A DNA stretch of 64,000 nt from Acanthosepion pharaonis (taxonomy: Eukaryota; Mollusca; Cephalopoda; Sepiida; Sepiidae). Of this stretch, positions 1 to 10,639 are shown piece by piece; position 1 is the first letter of the stretch; each line of letters starts with the position of its first letter. The stretch lies in assembly GCA_903632075.3 (NCBI GenBank), contig CAHIKZ030005495.1:2553501-2617500 (forward strand), given 5' to 3'. Under the pieces are notes generated by a model that saw nothing but the letters and a program-made list of their open reading frames with translations, was not told where the DNA came from and searched no databases. The position numbers and the translations under genes are program-made.

Positions 1-149
1 TTTTCCATAATTCTACAATTACAAGGGGTTTCCATGTTAGATTTATCTTTTTTTCCATGGAATTTACTTAAAATGTAATTGTTATGGAAATTAATAACGC
101 ACTGAAAATATGTACCAAATTGTTAATTCCCATAACAATTATACTACCC

Positions 150-251
150 TACTTCTTTTTAACAGAAGAATCGTCATAAAATCAATCATGAATGAAAATG
201 TCATGTTTATCATTAATTAATAAATATAGGATGAAGGATTGAAATAAATTT

Positions 252-296
<45 letters not shown>

Positions 297-935
297 CCAG
301 GATATCTTCCAACTTATTCAAGATGATCTTTTCCCTCTCTAAGCTTCTAACTTTCTGTCCTGGAATAACAAGGTGCCTCACACGTTTCATGTACTATCTC
401 ATTTTCAAGACTTTTTTCACTGCTCTTTGGATTGTCGTCGCTGAAACTCCTTTCTCAGGTGCAAAACGTATTCTGGATTGAGTTGGATCTTTACTAAATG
501 ATATCTTTAGCTGTAAGTTGAAATGATGATCCCTCTTGCTGTTGTCACCTCCTGATTCAGCTTTCCTCTCTAATGTCCCCTCTTTTTTAAAATTATTCAG
601 TGTTCCCTTGATGGTTCTTGAATGGACTTTGAAAATGGAAGCCGGTGTATGAATATTGGTACCATTACTGAAGGACAAAATGATTTTTTACTCTCACCAT
701 TGCTCAGTTGAGAAGAAAGTGCGGCTGACACAAAACAATTTTAACCTTTTCTTGTTCTAGCTGAATAACTTAAAGTGTCTTTCAGTGATTCTAACGACAA
801 ATAGTGTTAAGATAGTTAAACGTCTTATGTAAAAACCTGGAAAAGGGAATTCAAAGAGTTTAGTGGATTTTAGATAGTGAACCTTTCGTGGGATGGACAA
901 TTATGCTTTAATATGATTTAGACAATTTTGATGTT

Positions 936-938
<3 letters not shown>
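150..938 (-). mobile_element. Tc1/mariner-type MITE copy A, internal (AT)n
   Basis: Degenerate non-autonomous DNA transposon. The minus strand encodes only the N-terminal DNA-binding part of an IS630/Tc1/mariner-like transposase (positions 394-678: a helix-turn-helix like region with VHSRTIK, then RDHHFN and a second helix region). Three other copies in this window share the sequence (4.1, 13.9 and 50.2 kb). No catalytic DDE/D domain is present. An (AT)n tract sits just after the codons for a C-terminal LENDPG-like motif, at the same place as in the other copies. The right end carries two successive GACAATT..TGTTA motifs. The left end is not recognisable here. Confidence 0.75.
256..292. repeat. 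(AT)n microsatellite inside MITE copy A
   Basis: Pure AT run at the fixed internal position of the MITE family. Confidence 0.95.

Positions 939-976
<38 letters not shown>
935..976. repeat. (CA)n(TA)n microsatellite
   Basis: CA run passing into TA, abutting the right end of MITE copy A. Confidence 0.95.
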
Positions 977-1122
977 ATTATTTCTTTAAAAATAATTTTA
1001 AATAAATAATTATATTTATGCTCTACTTTTGTATCGAGCACTATTTTTTAAAAATAATAACAAAAATACTAAAGAACTTTGGATTATTTACCTAACGAGG
1101 TTTTTTCCTAGTTTCTATATAT

Positions 1123-1124
<2 letters not shown>

Positions 1125-1204
<80 letters not shown>
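1125..1204. repeat. (AC)n(AT)n microsatellite
   Basis: Long compound dinucleotide run. The open frames through it (THTH, IYIY, VCVC) are not genes. Confidence 0.97.
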
Positions 1205-1207
1205 TCA

Positions 1208-1976
1208 TAATTATTCATACAAAAAACAAATACAAAGGTTAATGATTTAATCCATCGTCGCAAACAATTCAAATAACATACAAAAACCCCGAACGTATTT
1301 ATGAATGAAAAGATCCTTGTTTTTATAAATTTCTGTTGCATAAGTTCTTATTATTTTACAAGCTTTCGTCTAACAGACATCTCAGGTATCGAATAGATCT
1401 TGTTCTTGTTTTTACTCTCAGTAATAAGAGGACAACGAAAATATAAGTATTGTAATCCGAAAAATGCTATTAGAAATGAGTTATTGTTTTTGGAGCGTGC
1501 AGTCGCAACGATGAGTTTGAATTTAAATTTTACAATTGTGCGTCCTTGTATAAATATGGTGATAAGTTAATTCTTTTTGACTGGTAAATTTTCTGTCAAA
1601 GTGGCATGAACTATATTGTTCAATAATTACAGTAATGTCGCACTTATTATCCAAAAGTTGCACTTGGATCAGTTATTTTAATTTCAATAAAGGTGCAATT
1701 AATTTACAAATTCATGAATTATTCATACAAAAAACAAATACAAAGGTTAATGATTTAATTGGCGAGAAATCCATCGTCGCAAACAATTCAAATAATATAC
1801 AAAAACCCCAAACCTGTTTATGAATGAAAAGATCCTTCTTTTTATAAATTTCTGTTGCATAAGTTCTTATTATTTTTACAAGCTTTCGTCTGTTCCTACA
1901 GACCTCCTCAGGTATGGAATAGATCTTGTTCTTGTTTTTACTCTCAGTAATAAGAGGACAACGAAAATATAATATA
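1208..1976 (-). repeat. 520-bp repeat family, inverted array (1.5 units)
   Basis: Two direct copies of a unit of about 520 bp, shown by the shared segment beginning ATTATTCATACAAAAAAC at about 1211 and again at 1717. Each unit carries on the minus strand a CTGA(g/a)-hairpin-GAAAGCTT module (1363-1385 and 1883-1911). The same unit appears in opposite orientation across the (AT)n tract at about 2.0 kb. No coding capacity is visible. It may be part of a Penelope-like element or a retrozyme-like repeat; this is inferred from the module only. Confidence 0.7.
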
Positions 1977-2007
1977 TATATAATATATATATACACACAC
2001 ACACACA

Positions 2008-2070
<63 letters not shown>
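1971..2070. repeat. (AT)n(CA)n(AT)n tract at centre of an inverted repeat
   Basis: Low-complexity tract separating two oppositely oriented arrays of the 520-bp unit. Confidence 0.95.
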
Positions 2071-2072
<2 letters not shown>

Positions 2073-2079
2073 CTAAAAC

Positions 2080-2926
2080 TTTTTGGTAATAATTTTCAAT
2101 AGCATTTTCGGATACAACAACACATATTTTCGTTGTCCTCTTATTACTAAAAGAAAACCAAGAACAACATCTATTCTATACCTGAAGATGTCTGTAGGAC
2201 AGACGAAAGCTTGTAGTAAAAAATAACAACTAATACGGCAGAAATTTATATAAACAAGGATCAATTCATTCATAACGGATCTGGAGGTTTTTGTATACTA
2301 TTTGAATTGTTTGCGATGATGGATGTTCGCCATTTAAAGCATTAACCTTTGCATTAGTTTTTGTGAATAATTCATGTATTTGTAAATTGATTGCACGTTT
2401 ATCGTAATTTAAATAACTGATCCATGTGCGACTTTTTGGATAATAAGTGCGACATTACTGTAATTATTGAACAATATAATTCATGCCACTTTGACAGAAA
2501 AATTTACCAGTAAAAAAATTTGTTCAACACCATATTTGGTATAAACGCAAACACTTTAAAATTTAAAATCAAACTCAGCGTTGCTTTGGCGCGTTCCAAA
2601 ACCAATAACTCATTTTCAATAGCATTTCGGATACAACAACACATATTTTCGTTGTCCTCTTATTACTAAGAGAAAAACCAAGAACAACATCTATTCTATA
2701 CCTGAAGATGTCTGTAGGAACAGACGAAAGCTTGTAGTAAAAATAACAACTAATACGGCAGAAATTTATATAAACAAGGATCAATTCATTCATAACAGAT
2801 CTGGAGGTTTTTGTATACTATTTGAATTGTTTGCGATGATGGATGTCTCTGCCATTTTAAAGCATTAACCTTTGCATTAGTTTTGTTGAATAATTCATGT
2901 ATTTGTAAATTGATTGCACGTTTATC

Positions 2927-2930
<4 letters not shown>
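2080..2930 (+). repeat. 520-bp repeat family, second array (1.5 units)
   Basis: Same unit as at 1.2-1.97 kb, in opposite orientation. The CTGAAGAT-hairpin-GAAAGCTT modules lie at 2182-2210 and 2702-2730, 520 bp apart. The hairpin arms GTCTGT and ACAGAC pair fully. Segments after the module (GTTTGCGATGATGGATG, then GCATTAACCTTTGCATTAG) recur at the same spacing in both units. The array ends in an (AT)n(GA)n tract. Confidence 0.75.

Positions 2931-2990
<60 letters not shown>
2930..2990. repeat. (AT)n(GA)n microsatellite
   Basis: AT run then GA run at the edge of the 520-bp repeat. Confidence 0.95.
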
Positions 2991-2991
<1 letters not shown>

Positions 2992-3564
2992 TAATTTTCA
3001 GTGATTGGAACAGACACAGACACACCCACGCACGCATACAAAAGAACTTTTGATTTTCAGAAATCTGATTAAAATTGCAACCATCATAATCTTGCCGTAT
3101 GCAACATCAAACATTATCTGTAATATAATACAATTACAATATAATATTAATTATTTATTTAATATATATAATTATAATATAACTTTAAAAAAACAAAATG
3201 GATAAAGAAGAAAACTCCGTTCGCAGCTTCTTTTGAGGATTCGAGGAAAGTTGCAGTCACATTTTATCTCTTTACACCAACCTATCTACTTACATGCGTC
3301 CATACATATCTTTGGAGATTAACTATTTCTGAAAGTGTTGAAAATGTCACATATGAAAGAAGACACATGACATTTCCAAAGCCTAACAACCTATTGCAAA
3401 CAGTCAAAATCCCCGACAAAAGAATGGACAGCGGGCGGCAGATGCTTAAGATCCCTTTAAGCCAGCCAGCGACATTTTTCTTCAGAATCTGCAATGCTAT
3501 TTGTCGCCTGATTCTGGGATCAGACAGCTTTCTTCGTTTGTATCCAACGATGCGCAAATACTAC

Positions 3565-3607
<43 letters not shown>

Positions 3608-3906
3608 TCGAGCGTTATTCTCTTTTGATTTCTGACGCCATCTTGACATTTGAGAAGCAGGACATGTTCTCGTTACTTAATGCTGAGATCTGCAAAAAGA
3701 GGCGTTTTTTTTTTCTGGTTTGGTTCCAAACCATGTGATGTATAATGTCAATAACATACGGAAATTCCATTTCAGTCAACATCGAAGTTTTTTTTTTCTA
3801 TATTTTCTTGTTTTTTTTTCTTCCCTTATTAACATTTATTTACTTGTTTATTTACAGTTTTTCTTTTTTCCAGTATTACCACAGGTGTGTATGTAATTTT
3901 GTTTTG

Positions 3907-3907
<1 letters not shown>
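2991..3907. other. No gene seen; unique-looking spacer
   Basis: Apart from an (AT)n run at 3566-3606 and T-rich stretches near 3790-3870, I recognise no coding signal or repeat. The open frames at 3282-3557 and 3367-3738 lie opposite each other and the second runs into the AT tract, so neither is convincing. Confidence 0.5.
3566..3606. repeat. (AT)n microsatellite
   Basis: Pure AT run. Confidence 0.95.

Positions 3908-3949
<42 letters not shown>
3908..3949. repeat. (AT)n microsatellite
   Basis: Pure AT run. Confidence 0.95.
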
Positions 3950-3953
<4 letters not shown>

Positions 3954-4078
3954 AAATAAAAACAGACCACTTTAAGGTTCCATGTAATAAATTATTTCAC
4001 CACAGCCCTTTTAAAAGGATTGTGGATCATCAGACTTTACTTCCAAACAAAAAATGAAAATAAAATAAATTGTAAATT

Positions 4079-4706
4079 ATATTTTCAGAACGGTGAATAA
4101 GTTTAAAAAGAAGGAACAATAGAGAGAAAAACTGGATCAGGATGTGACAACACCAAGAGGGATCATAATTTAAACTTAGAGCTAAATAGATCAATTAGAA
4201 AATATCCAACTCAATCCATAAGACGTTCGGCATGTGATAGAGGAGTTTCAGCTATAACAGTCTAAATCGCAGTGAAAAAAACTTCAAAATGAAATCATAC
4301 TTGAAAGCTCTGATACACCTTGTTACTCCAGGCAGAAAGTTAGAAGGTTAGAGAGGGCGAAGATCATCATGATTAAGTTGGAAAATGACCCTGGAGTAAT
4401 AAATATATATTTGAACTTAAATTCGATCCTTCATGAACTTCCGATTCTTAGGTATGATTAATTAAATATGAACATGTCATTTTCTTTTATGATCCATTTT
4501 ATCAGGATTTTGCTGTTAAGCTGAAGAGTAATTAGCTTGGAGAGTAATTATACATTCTTATTAATCAAAGTAGACACCAGGAGTGCTCTAAAATCCTCGA
4601 AAAATTCCAGTAATATTTCTTTAATCATTTCTAAGATACAACGGTTCAAAGTTCAATCTAATGAATCTAACTAATTACACGACTTGGACAATTTTACTGT
4701 TACACC

Positions 4707-4709
<3 letters not shown>
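4079..4709 (+). mobile_element. Tc1/mariner-type MITE copy B, 5' truncated
   Basis: Plus-strand counterpart of copies A, C and D. It encodes a stop-broken remnant of the same N-terminal transposase segment (recognisable around RDHNLN, KYPTQSIRR, then LERLERAKII) and then the shared non-coding 3' part. It ends with the family terminus CTGTTACACCCGG. The left end is missing. At the family's fixed internal site only a very short ATATAT is present, which suggests the long AT tracts in the other copies expanded after insertion. Confidence 0.75.

Positions 4710-4770
<61 letters not shown>
4710..4770. repeat. (AT)n microsatellite
   Basis: Pure AT run starting right at the end of MITE copy B. Confidence 0.95.
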
Positions 4771-4772
<2 letters not shown>

Positions 4773-4797
4773 AGCAAATATATGGATATAGATCCGA

Positions 4798-4995
4798 CAG
4801 TATGAAGAAAATATACGGAAAAAACAAACAAAATCCTTATATACAATTATGCTGTTTTAATGTTAATATATCAACGTCGGACGTTTCGGTCTAATAAACC
4901 ATCTTCAGGACATATTCATAAAATATAATGTACATTATCAATTCAACCTGACAGGATTTTTGTTTGTTTTTCCGTATATCTTTCTTCATATATAT
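4798..4995 (-). repeat. Small palindromic repeat with hammerhead-like module
   Basis: Arms at about 4798-4838 and 4952-4995 are inverted copies (ATACGGAAAAAACAAAC and its complement). Between them the minus strand holds CTGAAGAT, a hairpin GGTTTATTAGACC, GAAAC and GTC (4883-4908). Both sides are flanked by (AT)n. It looks like two head-to-head ends of one small retroelement. Confidence 0.55.
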
Positions 4996-4996
4996 A

Positions 4997-5063
<67 letters not shown>
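4987..5063. repeat. (AT)n microsatellite
   Basis: Pure AT run. Confidence 0.95.
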
Positions 5064-5067
<4 letters not shown>

Positions 5068-5101
5068 AAGCGAATATTCTAACCACTCGGCCACGCGCCT
5101 A
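5063..5101 (-). repeat. tRNA-like SINE head fragment (Ser/Leu-like A box)
   Basis: The minus strand reads GTGGCCGAGTGGTTAGAA, a strong class II tRNA-like A box, then an anticodon-arm like TTCGCTTTCTGATA that is cut by (AT)n. No B box follows, so this is a truncated SINE head rather than a tRNA gene. Confidence 0.6.
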
Positions 5102-5139
5102 TTAATATGTGCTACGCTCGAGCTATGTGCGATATAAAT

Positions 5140-5325
5140 ACGGTGAGATAACCTTCACCTCGACTGGTAGCCAAACATGGCTAGAAAGCCTAGTTTGGCT
5201 TGCGATTTAACCCATAGCTGACAGGAGTGTGAGAAAAAAATGGATTCATACATTTTTCAAGAGTATTTACGCAAAAACCATTTTAGCAAACTTGACTGGA
5301 ATTCGAACACGCCAGTTTCTCCTCC
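5140..5325 (-). repeat. SINE-B fragment
   Basis: Reverse complement shows GTTCGAATTCCAGTC (B box and onward), then CAGCTATGGGTTAAAT and a GGCTACCAGTCGAGGT-like segment. These match in order the body of the SINE-B copies at 39.3 and 56.0 kb. The tRNA head upstream of the B box is missing. Confidence 0.6.
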
Positions 5326-5464
5326 TGGGATCGCTATACGCTGCACGATCTGAACATGAGGCATACCAGACTGGTAATGTCAAAAGAGTTTTTTTTTTCC
5401 TTCGTCTCATGTACACGTTGGACTCTAAATTTACTATATTTCGTTTGAGTGGGTTTGTGTATTA

Positions 5465-5815
5465 CTCTGAAAGGGAAGGGTTAATATTAATCCCTGGCAC
5501 CCAAGGCATTCCACTTAGGAAATGCCAAAGGAGCTTAGAAGAATTTTTGTCCCTAAATCTATGTATGCGTGGGAGATTATCATAATTCGTTCATGGGCGT
5601 ATGCGTAAAATACAAACCGCATTTTTAAAATAGATCTTCCTACTACTCTCGATCTAGGGGGTCATTCCTCAGGCAGTACTTCTCCAGAGGGAAGGGCTAG
5701 GGTTAATCCCTGGTGTCCTAATAAGGAAATGTCGAGGAGCATGTGCAATTATTATCCCTAGACTCATTTACGCGTGGGACCTACGCCATATTCCGATCGA
5801 GTGTGGAATGCACAT
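5465..5815 (+). repeat. Diverged ~205-bp tandem duplication
   Basis: Two related segments, starting near 5475 and 5688, share GGGAAGGG, TTAATCCCTGG, GGAAATG and ATG/ACGCGTGGGA in the same order. No coding content is recognised. Confidence 0.5.
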
Positions 5816-5829
5816 AGATTCTTACTTAA

Positions 5830-6055
5830 AACAGGCAAGGACAAAAATTAGAGAGAAATGATGGAAAGATTTTTAATATCGAGTTCGAAAAGTTAGAAAC
5901 AGATATAAAAATGTTAAAAATTCGAATCAATGACGTTTTATTGGACATGTAACTAGATGCGTAATACGACGTGACGTTGATACCCAGAAATTTCAGGAGG
6001 AAATTAGAAAAACCAAGACTAAAGGAAAACCTTATCCAATGTAATATGTTCGACG
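5830..6055 (+). pseudogene. Possible LINE C-terminal remnant
   Basis: A broken plus frame contains an IGHVTR motif followed by a KTKGKPYP-like stretch. This resembles the C-terminal end of RTE/BovB-type reverse transcriptases, where a GH(V/I)xR motif follows the polymerase domain. Only weak similarity is visible, and stops interrupt it. Confidence 0.35.
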
Positions 6056-6164
6056 GATCCATGATAAAAACGTTAGGCTATTTTGAAGCCTACATGAAAT
6101 AAACGTTAGGCTATTTTGAAGCCTACATGAATGATATAACAGTTACAAAGTGTTTTGTTGGTCT

Positions 6165-6735
6165 CTGGCTAAACTACGCTTCGCACATAATAATCAAGGG
6201 GTTGCTGTTCTGGGGAGTTAGGTCGCCAGATGTATGTAGTAGTTCTCCTGCCTGTGTGGCGTAGTACAGTCCTGTTGCCAGATATAGGGTCTTCCAGTAG
6301 CCAACCTCTTCACCCAGGACTGCATAACCTTCTCAAAACACTTGATATAGGCCTTTGTGTTGAGTCTGAGACCTTCACCACAAATTTTGCGTTTCGATCA
6401 GTGAACGATCAGACTGACTTTTGCGAGCTGCCGTACATTCGTAATCACCATTAGACTCATCCAACTCTTTCCGAATTGTCTGCACTGTCCTCAGATTGAC
6501 ACACAAACACTCTGAAATGTTCGTATTGGACCTTTCGGTGCGAATGCCAAGAAGTACACCATGCTGTTTCCGAGTTTCTGGCGGAGTGAATTGCATCATG
6601 GTGCTCTTTTTCTCACAGACGGTGCCCAACTGACCCTACTATACTGTGTAGTCGATAAAATCAAATACCATCAACGCGCATGCACGAAATTAAAAATATA
6701 AAAATGGTGAAAATTTACATATCGTACCCTGAATA
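6165..6735 (-). mobile_element. Mariner-family remnant, 5' part
   Basis: The minus strand encodes a decayed start of a mariner-type transposase: TPPETRKQHGVLLG, NISECLCVNLRTVQTIRKELDE (helix-turn-helix, here quoted only in part) and ESNGDYE, then a basic segment. The frame is open at 6375-6629. The same protein start occurs at 29.3 kb on the plus strand. The end reads CGTACCCTG near 6733, matching the CAGGGTGCGATGGG end at 29.2 kb, so this is the family terminus. No DDD catalytic domain remains in this copy. Confidence 0.7.
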
Positions 6736-6837
6736 TATATTCTCATGTAGCACAAGGACAAGATTAATGAGCACCAAGTGAAGATCACACTTATTAATCA
6801 GTAAATTTGGTAACCATTACAACATGTCGAAGGGCCT

Positions 6838-6965
6838 ATGATTTACCAAGCAAAAGCTTAGATGTGGTACAAGGCCGAATGTAAGGAACGCCAACTCCTC
6901 AGTTGTAATTGATCTAGCGAGACAAGCTTGTTAACCATTACACCACACCGAAGTAACCTCACGGG
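6838..6965 (-). repeat. SINE-A copy (tRNA-derived)
   Basis: Reverse complement gives GGTGTAATGGTTAACAAGC (A box) and TCTCGCTAGATCAATT, then a decayed B-box region and GGCCTTGTACCACATC. It belongs to the family arrayed at 19.2-19.8 kb. Confidence 0.65.
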
Positions 6966-6969
6966 TAGC

Positions 6970-7575
6970 CTTATGGCTGACTAAACTAATTGTAGTAAAG
7001 ACAACAACTAGCTGGAACAAACATTGCAGCAATAATTTTAATTCTTTGAAGCAGTTTTCTTATGAAGGAGAGACTTGCGCAGCATCGTCCTTATTCCAAC
7101 TTAAATGTGACGAATCTTTCCAAAGTAATGACGTGATAACAAGGCAGATGTGGAGAATGCTAATCCACGATCACGTTTTAGGTCAAGTAACCGATAAGGC
7201 TCTCACCGCATGTACTGAAGTCGTAGCCACAACGGGTGTGTCTAGGATAAGATAGCTTCATGCAACCCCCTGTTTAGGTTGGTTTTGAATTCAGAGTTTT
7301 TTTTCTATCAAGGTTAAATAGCCTAGTCTACCCTATTATTTACGAGATTTTGAATTCACTGCTCCCCCCCTTATTTTTTACTGTTTGCCAGCCAAAGTAA
7401 TACATTCCAGTGTCTCTTGGTATTTCACATATAGCGTGGGAAGGTGGTTTCATGCCTTTTCCAAACGAAGTGAACGAAAGAGCTTTGGACAGAATTTGAA
7501 CTCAGCACGCGGATTTCATTTCCTGTGCTGATAGTTGTTATGTTATTTGCGCATCTTACACGCTATTTCTTCTTT
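6970..7575. other. No gene; possible degenerate SINE near 7440-7560
   Basis: A 69-codon frame (7046-7255) shows no family I know. On the minus strand near 7490-7560 a GTGCTGAGTTCAAATTCTG stretch looks like the B box of a tRNA-derived SINE. Otherwise nothing is recognised. Confidence 0.4.
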
Positions 7576-7579
7576 ATAT

Positions 7580-7672
7580 GGTGTGTCCTCTCGAGACGTT
7601 GACAATCATAGCTCTCCACAACTTCCTGTTCTTTGTAGCGCTAAATAAATTTTGTCTTTTTGTTATCTATAT
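7580..7672 (-). pseudogene. RTE-like LINE C-terminal scrap
   Basis: The sequence ATCATAGCTCTCCACAA then TTCTTTGTAGCGC..AATAAATTTTGTC is nearly identical to the segment at 34797-34865. There the minus strand codes for an RTE-like tail (DRKLWRAMIA). Confidence 0.55.
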
Positions 7673-7717
7673 CTATAAAAAGAAAGATGACTGTCTGTGT
7701 CTGTCTGTCTGTCTGTC

Positions 7718-7773
<56 letters not shown>

Positions 7774-8150
7774 CAAAAACGTAGCTCATGTTACGCGGTT
7801 TATGTAGAGTGTTTGATAGTTTTCCTGCGACATTGGCTTCACACAAAAAAATTGCAAAAAACTGAAAAAAATTGGGTTTCACGTACTAGTTAAAAATTTG
7901 AATAATTTCCTCATTTTTATCTGATTTTATTCAAGCACGTCGCCAAAAAAAACAAAAAAATAAACAAAAAAACAAAAACAAAAAACCATAATGCAAGAAA
8001 AGTGTGTTTTTAGTCCTGCTCGCTTCCCCGTGTAGAACGAAAAATTACGAAAAACTGTTAAAAAAAAGCCTGTTTTTCGGCTATAACTCCCTGGTTTTTC
8101 ATCCGATGCCATGTAAATTACATATGACACACAGAATGTCTTGCATGAAT
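7672..8150 (+). mobile_element. Possible Helitron-like 5' region with (TGTC)n(TG)n
   Basis: It begins TCTATATCTATAAAAAGAAAG, then has a TGTC run and a TG run. The 24.1-kb region shows a related start in opposite orientation (CTATCTATAAAAGG then a TG run). Non-autonomous Helitron/Helentron families often begin this way. No 3' CTRR end is seen, so the call is tentative. Confidence 0.35.
7690..7772. repeat. (TGTC)n(TG)n microsatellite
   Basis: TGTC run then TG run. The VCVC and THTH frames are artefacts. Confidence 0.97.
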
Positions 8151-8765
8151 GTTTGGTTTAGATTATTCCAGTTAAGTGTATGAAATCTGCGACAAACTAG
8201 GTCCAAAATTGGTTTTTGCCATTTAGCCAATAGTTTCTTCATATGATTCCATCCTAAATTGGCATTTGAACAACCTTTGATCTAAATATTGCTTACTGAA
8301 GCGTTAAAAGGAAAAAAATTCTCGAATAACCACTAATTAAACCCAGCTTTACTGTAAACGTGCGAAGAAGGAGGAGGCGTTCATGCATTTGCACTTGCAG
8401 TTGAATCAAGCTTTGAGCTTCATCCCTGATTTTGTTTGATTATTAGATTTATGAACAATGCTATACTATTTGAAAGTTATTACATCCATAAGAAATTTAT
8501 TGAATATGTAAAACACTGAAACAATTTAACCCAAAGCAGCGACCACACAAAAAGGTTTTATCGATGGGGTTCCTTTAACAATTAAACACTTGTGAAGGAC
8601 ATATCGTAAAAACATGAGTAGGCGGAGTAGTTTAGTATACCAACGGATAATACATGCAAACGGGGACGTAGGCAGACAATTCTAGACATCGGGGATCCGG
8701 GTATACAGAGGGTGCGGTTATGAAATTGCAGCCATGTACACCCGGGCCACTGCGGGTACCTCTGC
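8151..8765. other. No gene seen
   Basis: Unique-looking AT-rich DNA without a recognisable repeat or coding signal. Confidence 0.5.
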
Positions 8766-9025
8766 TAGTTTATTCTAAACACTGTTCCGCCATGTATTTT
8801 CTCAAGCTCACTAAGTATATTAAGCGGTTTTTTTTTAAATTCTGTCCCTTTTTTCTTTCAATATGTCCTGTGAGTATCAGATTTTCTAAGCCGTCTTTCC
8901 TCATTATGTGCCGCAGAAATTTCATGATGTTGAGTATAAGTTTCCTTTTCTTTTCTATTTTCTCTCAAACCTCGTCAATGTTTTTATTATTTCTGTATGT
9001 TTCTCCCTATGACAAAGCAACTTCT
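8766..9025 (-). pseudogene. RTE-like LINE C-terminal fragment
   Basis: GTTCCGCCATGTATTTTCTC, CTGTGAGTATCAGATTTTC and CTTTCCTCATTATGTG align in order with 34873-34980, the minus-strand tail of an RTE-like reverse transcriptase (RKEGLENMILTGQ). The copy is full of small indels. Confidence 0.6.
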
Positions 9026-9530
9026 CCACAATCCTTAGTGGTTAGAAAGAGATTCGTGGGTTTTTTTTTCTTCCTTCTAGCAAAACAGGGCATAAAAATG
9101 GTACTTCATAGGTAGGTGATCCCCGTAGATGATCTTTCCAGCAACGCAGTGCCTCGTTCCCCTGGGAGGGGCTACAAGGAGTGTAAATATTTTCATATTA
9201 TTCTTACATAAGCGTGAAAGTCTCCACATTAAATGCATACTATCTGTCGTATTTTTTTTTCTCCTGGGGGGGGGGGAAGTACATAAATTCTGACACTTGA
9301 GAACTCGCACTGTCCTTACCCACCAGGTCAAACATATCTGATTGTAATTCGGCAGCAACCTTCTTTAGGAGGTAAATTGTATCGTATCAGCAGATCGCCT
9401 ACATCATGTTTATAATCTTTGTAAACAATCCCAGAGTTGGCATGTTCATCTTACATACGGACTCGTACCTATTCAAGAGTAAATAGTTTGTGAAACTTAT
9501 ATACTTCTTTTGATGGTGATCTGATGTTGC
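9026..9530. other. No gene seen
   Basis: Open frame 9077-9358 on the minus strand crosses homopolymer runs and has no recognised family. I see nothing else. Confidence 0.5.
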
Positions 9531-9534
9531 GTCT

Positions 9535-9685
9535 CGTATTAATCCACACTGATTCACATAGCCTAAAGCAAATCTGCTACAAGGTCATTCAGTAACAAAC
9601 TATGAATAAAAGAAAGAATATATCGCCATTATTGACATTACAGAATTGGTATTGTAATTGATTTATCTAATTAACACTTCCTTCT
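9535..9685 (+). repeat. Dispersed repeat family G, copy 1
   Basis: Shares ACACTGATTCAC, AATCTGCTAC, TCGCCATTATTG and GATTTATCTAATTAA in order with copies at 11.3, 11.6 and 12.4 kb. It is flanked by (AT)n. Confidence 0.55.
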
Positions 9686-9690
9686 CCGCT

Positions 9691-9691
9691 G

Positions 9692-9750
<59 letters not shown>
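9691..9750. repeat. (AT)n microsatellite
   Basis: Pure AT run. Confidence 0.95.
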
Positions 9751-9752
<2 letters not shown>

Positions 9753-9898
9753 TACATGTTTCATTAAATAATATAGAAAAGTGTTGTTTATTTCTTTTAT
9801 GTAAATTCTTTTCATAACGTCTGATAAGTTTAATAACATTATCATTAAACGAAGAAAGAAAATCACAATATTGATCCATATTTTTTAATCCAATCTAA

Positions 9899-9930
9899 GC
9901 TTTCGGCTTACATAAGCCATTATCAAAGAT
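9899..9930 (-). ncRNA. Hammerhead-like module, decayed core
   Basis: On the minus strand: ATCT (stem I), TTGATAAT, a perfect hairpin GGCTTA-TG-TAAGCC, GAAA, GCTT and AGAT. ATCT and AGAT pair over 4 bp and AGCT is self-complementary, as in a minimal stem III. The core positions C3 and G8 are changed (T and A), so cleavage is not expected. See the findings on the recurrent module. Confidence 0.45.
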
Positions 9931-9934
9931 GTTA

Positions 9935-10123
9935 ATTACTGTACAACATATTAAGCAATATACGGACAAGACAATGATGATAGTCTGTTATTGTTTACAT
10001 GAATGATTTCTAAGCAACGATAAGCACGTGCATATAAGACGCTAGAAGCAAAAATCGCACCGCAGCTCATGACGTCACACATGACCACGCGAGAGTGAAT
10101 TCGAGAAGTATTAAGTATGGGAA

Positions 10124-10126
<3 letters not shown>
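9935..10126. other. No gene seen
   Basis: Short spacer before the LINE 3' end. The ORF here continues into an AT tract and is not coding. Confidence 0.5.

Positions 10127-10161
<35 letters not shown>
10127..10161. repeat. (AT)n microsatellite
   Basis: Pure AT run at the 5' side of a LINE fragment. Confidence 0.95.
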
Positions 10162-10164
<3 letters not shown>

Positions 10165-10538
10165 TCTGGAGCCCCTTCTGTTTGACTCAGGGTCCTTGAT
10201 AGGCTCCAGAGGCGGATATGCAATATAATTGGCCCTGTTCTGGCATCTCGCCTACAGTCACTCTCTCACAGACGCGCCGTCGCCTCTCTCTGTCTTTTTT
10301 ACACATACTTTTATGGCAATTGCTCCGAGTAGCTGCATTCGCTGGTTCTTAGACTTCCCAGTTTCCCTGAGAGCTATAATCTCCAACTATTCAAATGTAA
10401 TGTCAATCGACATCTCCAGTTGCCTTGATCGATCCACTATCCTTCTCCTCATCCTTTTCTTCTATCACTCCTATCTGATCTTGCTCCAAATCTTCTGTAA
10501 CCCCTTGCGTCCTAGTGGCTTCACGCCTTGCTTGGGTA

Positions 10539-10545
<7 letters not shown>
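10162..10545 (+). pseudogene. LINE 3' end fragment (same family as 30-33 kb)
   Basis: Plus-strand remnant of the C-terminal end of a CR1/Jockey-group LINE. It reads broken versions of WSGAPS, LDRLQRRICNI and LASRLQSLSHRRAVASLC, then jumps by internal deletion to a NLQLFKCNVNRHLQL-like end, followed by the 3' UTR ending CCTTGCTTGGG. The order and wording match the minus-strand LINE at 30.0-30.6 kb. An (AT)n/(TG)n run follows the end. Confidence 0.75.

Positions 10546-10626
<81 letters not shown>
10541..10626. repeat. (AT)n(TG)n microsatellite
   Basis: Compound dinucleotide run directly after the LINE 3' end. Confidence 0.97.
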
Positions 10627-10629
<3 letters not shown>

Positions 10630-10639
10630 AGTGTATATA

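Noticed and set aside
1029..1341. ORFs with THTH, IYIY and VCVC runs here and at many other sites
   Set aside because: They are translations of dinucleotide microsatellites, with no flanking coding signal.
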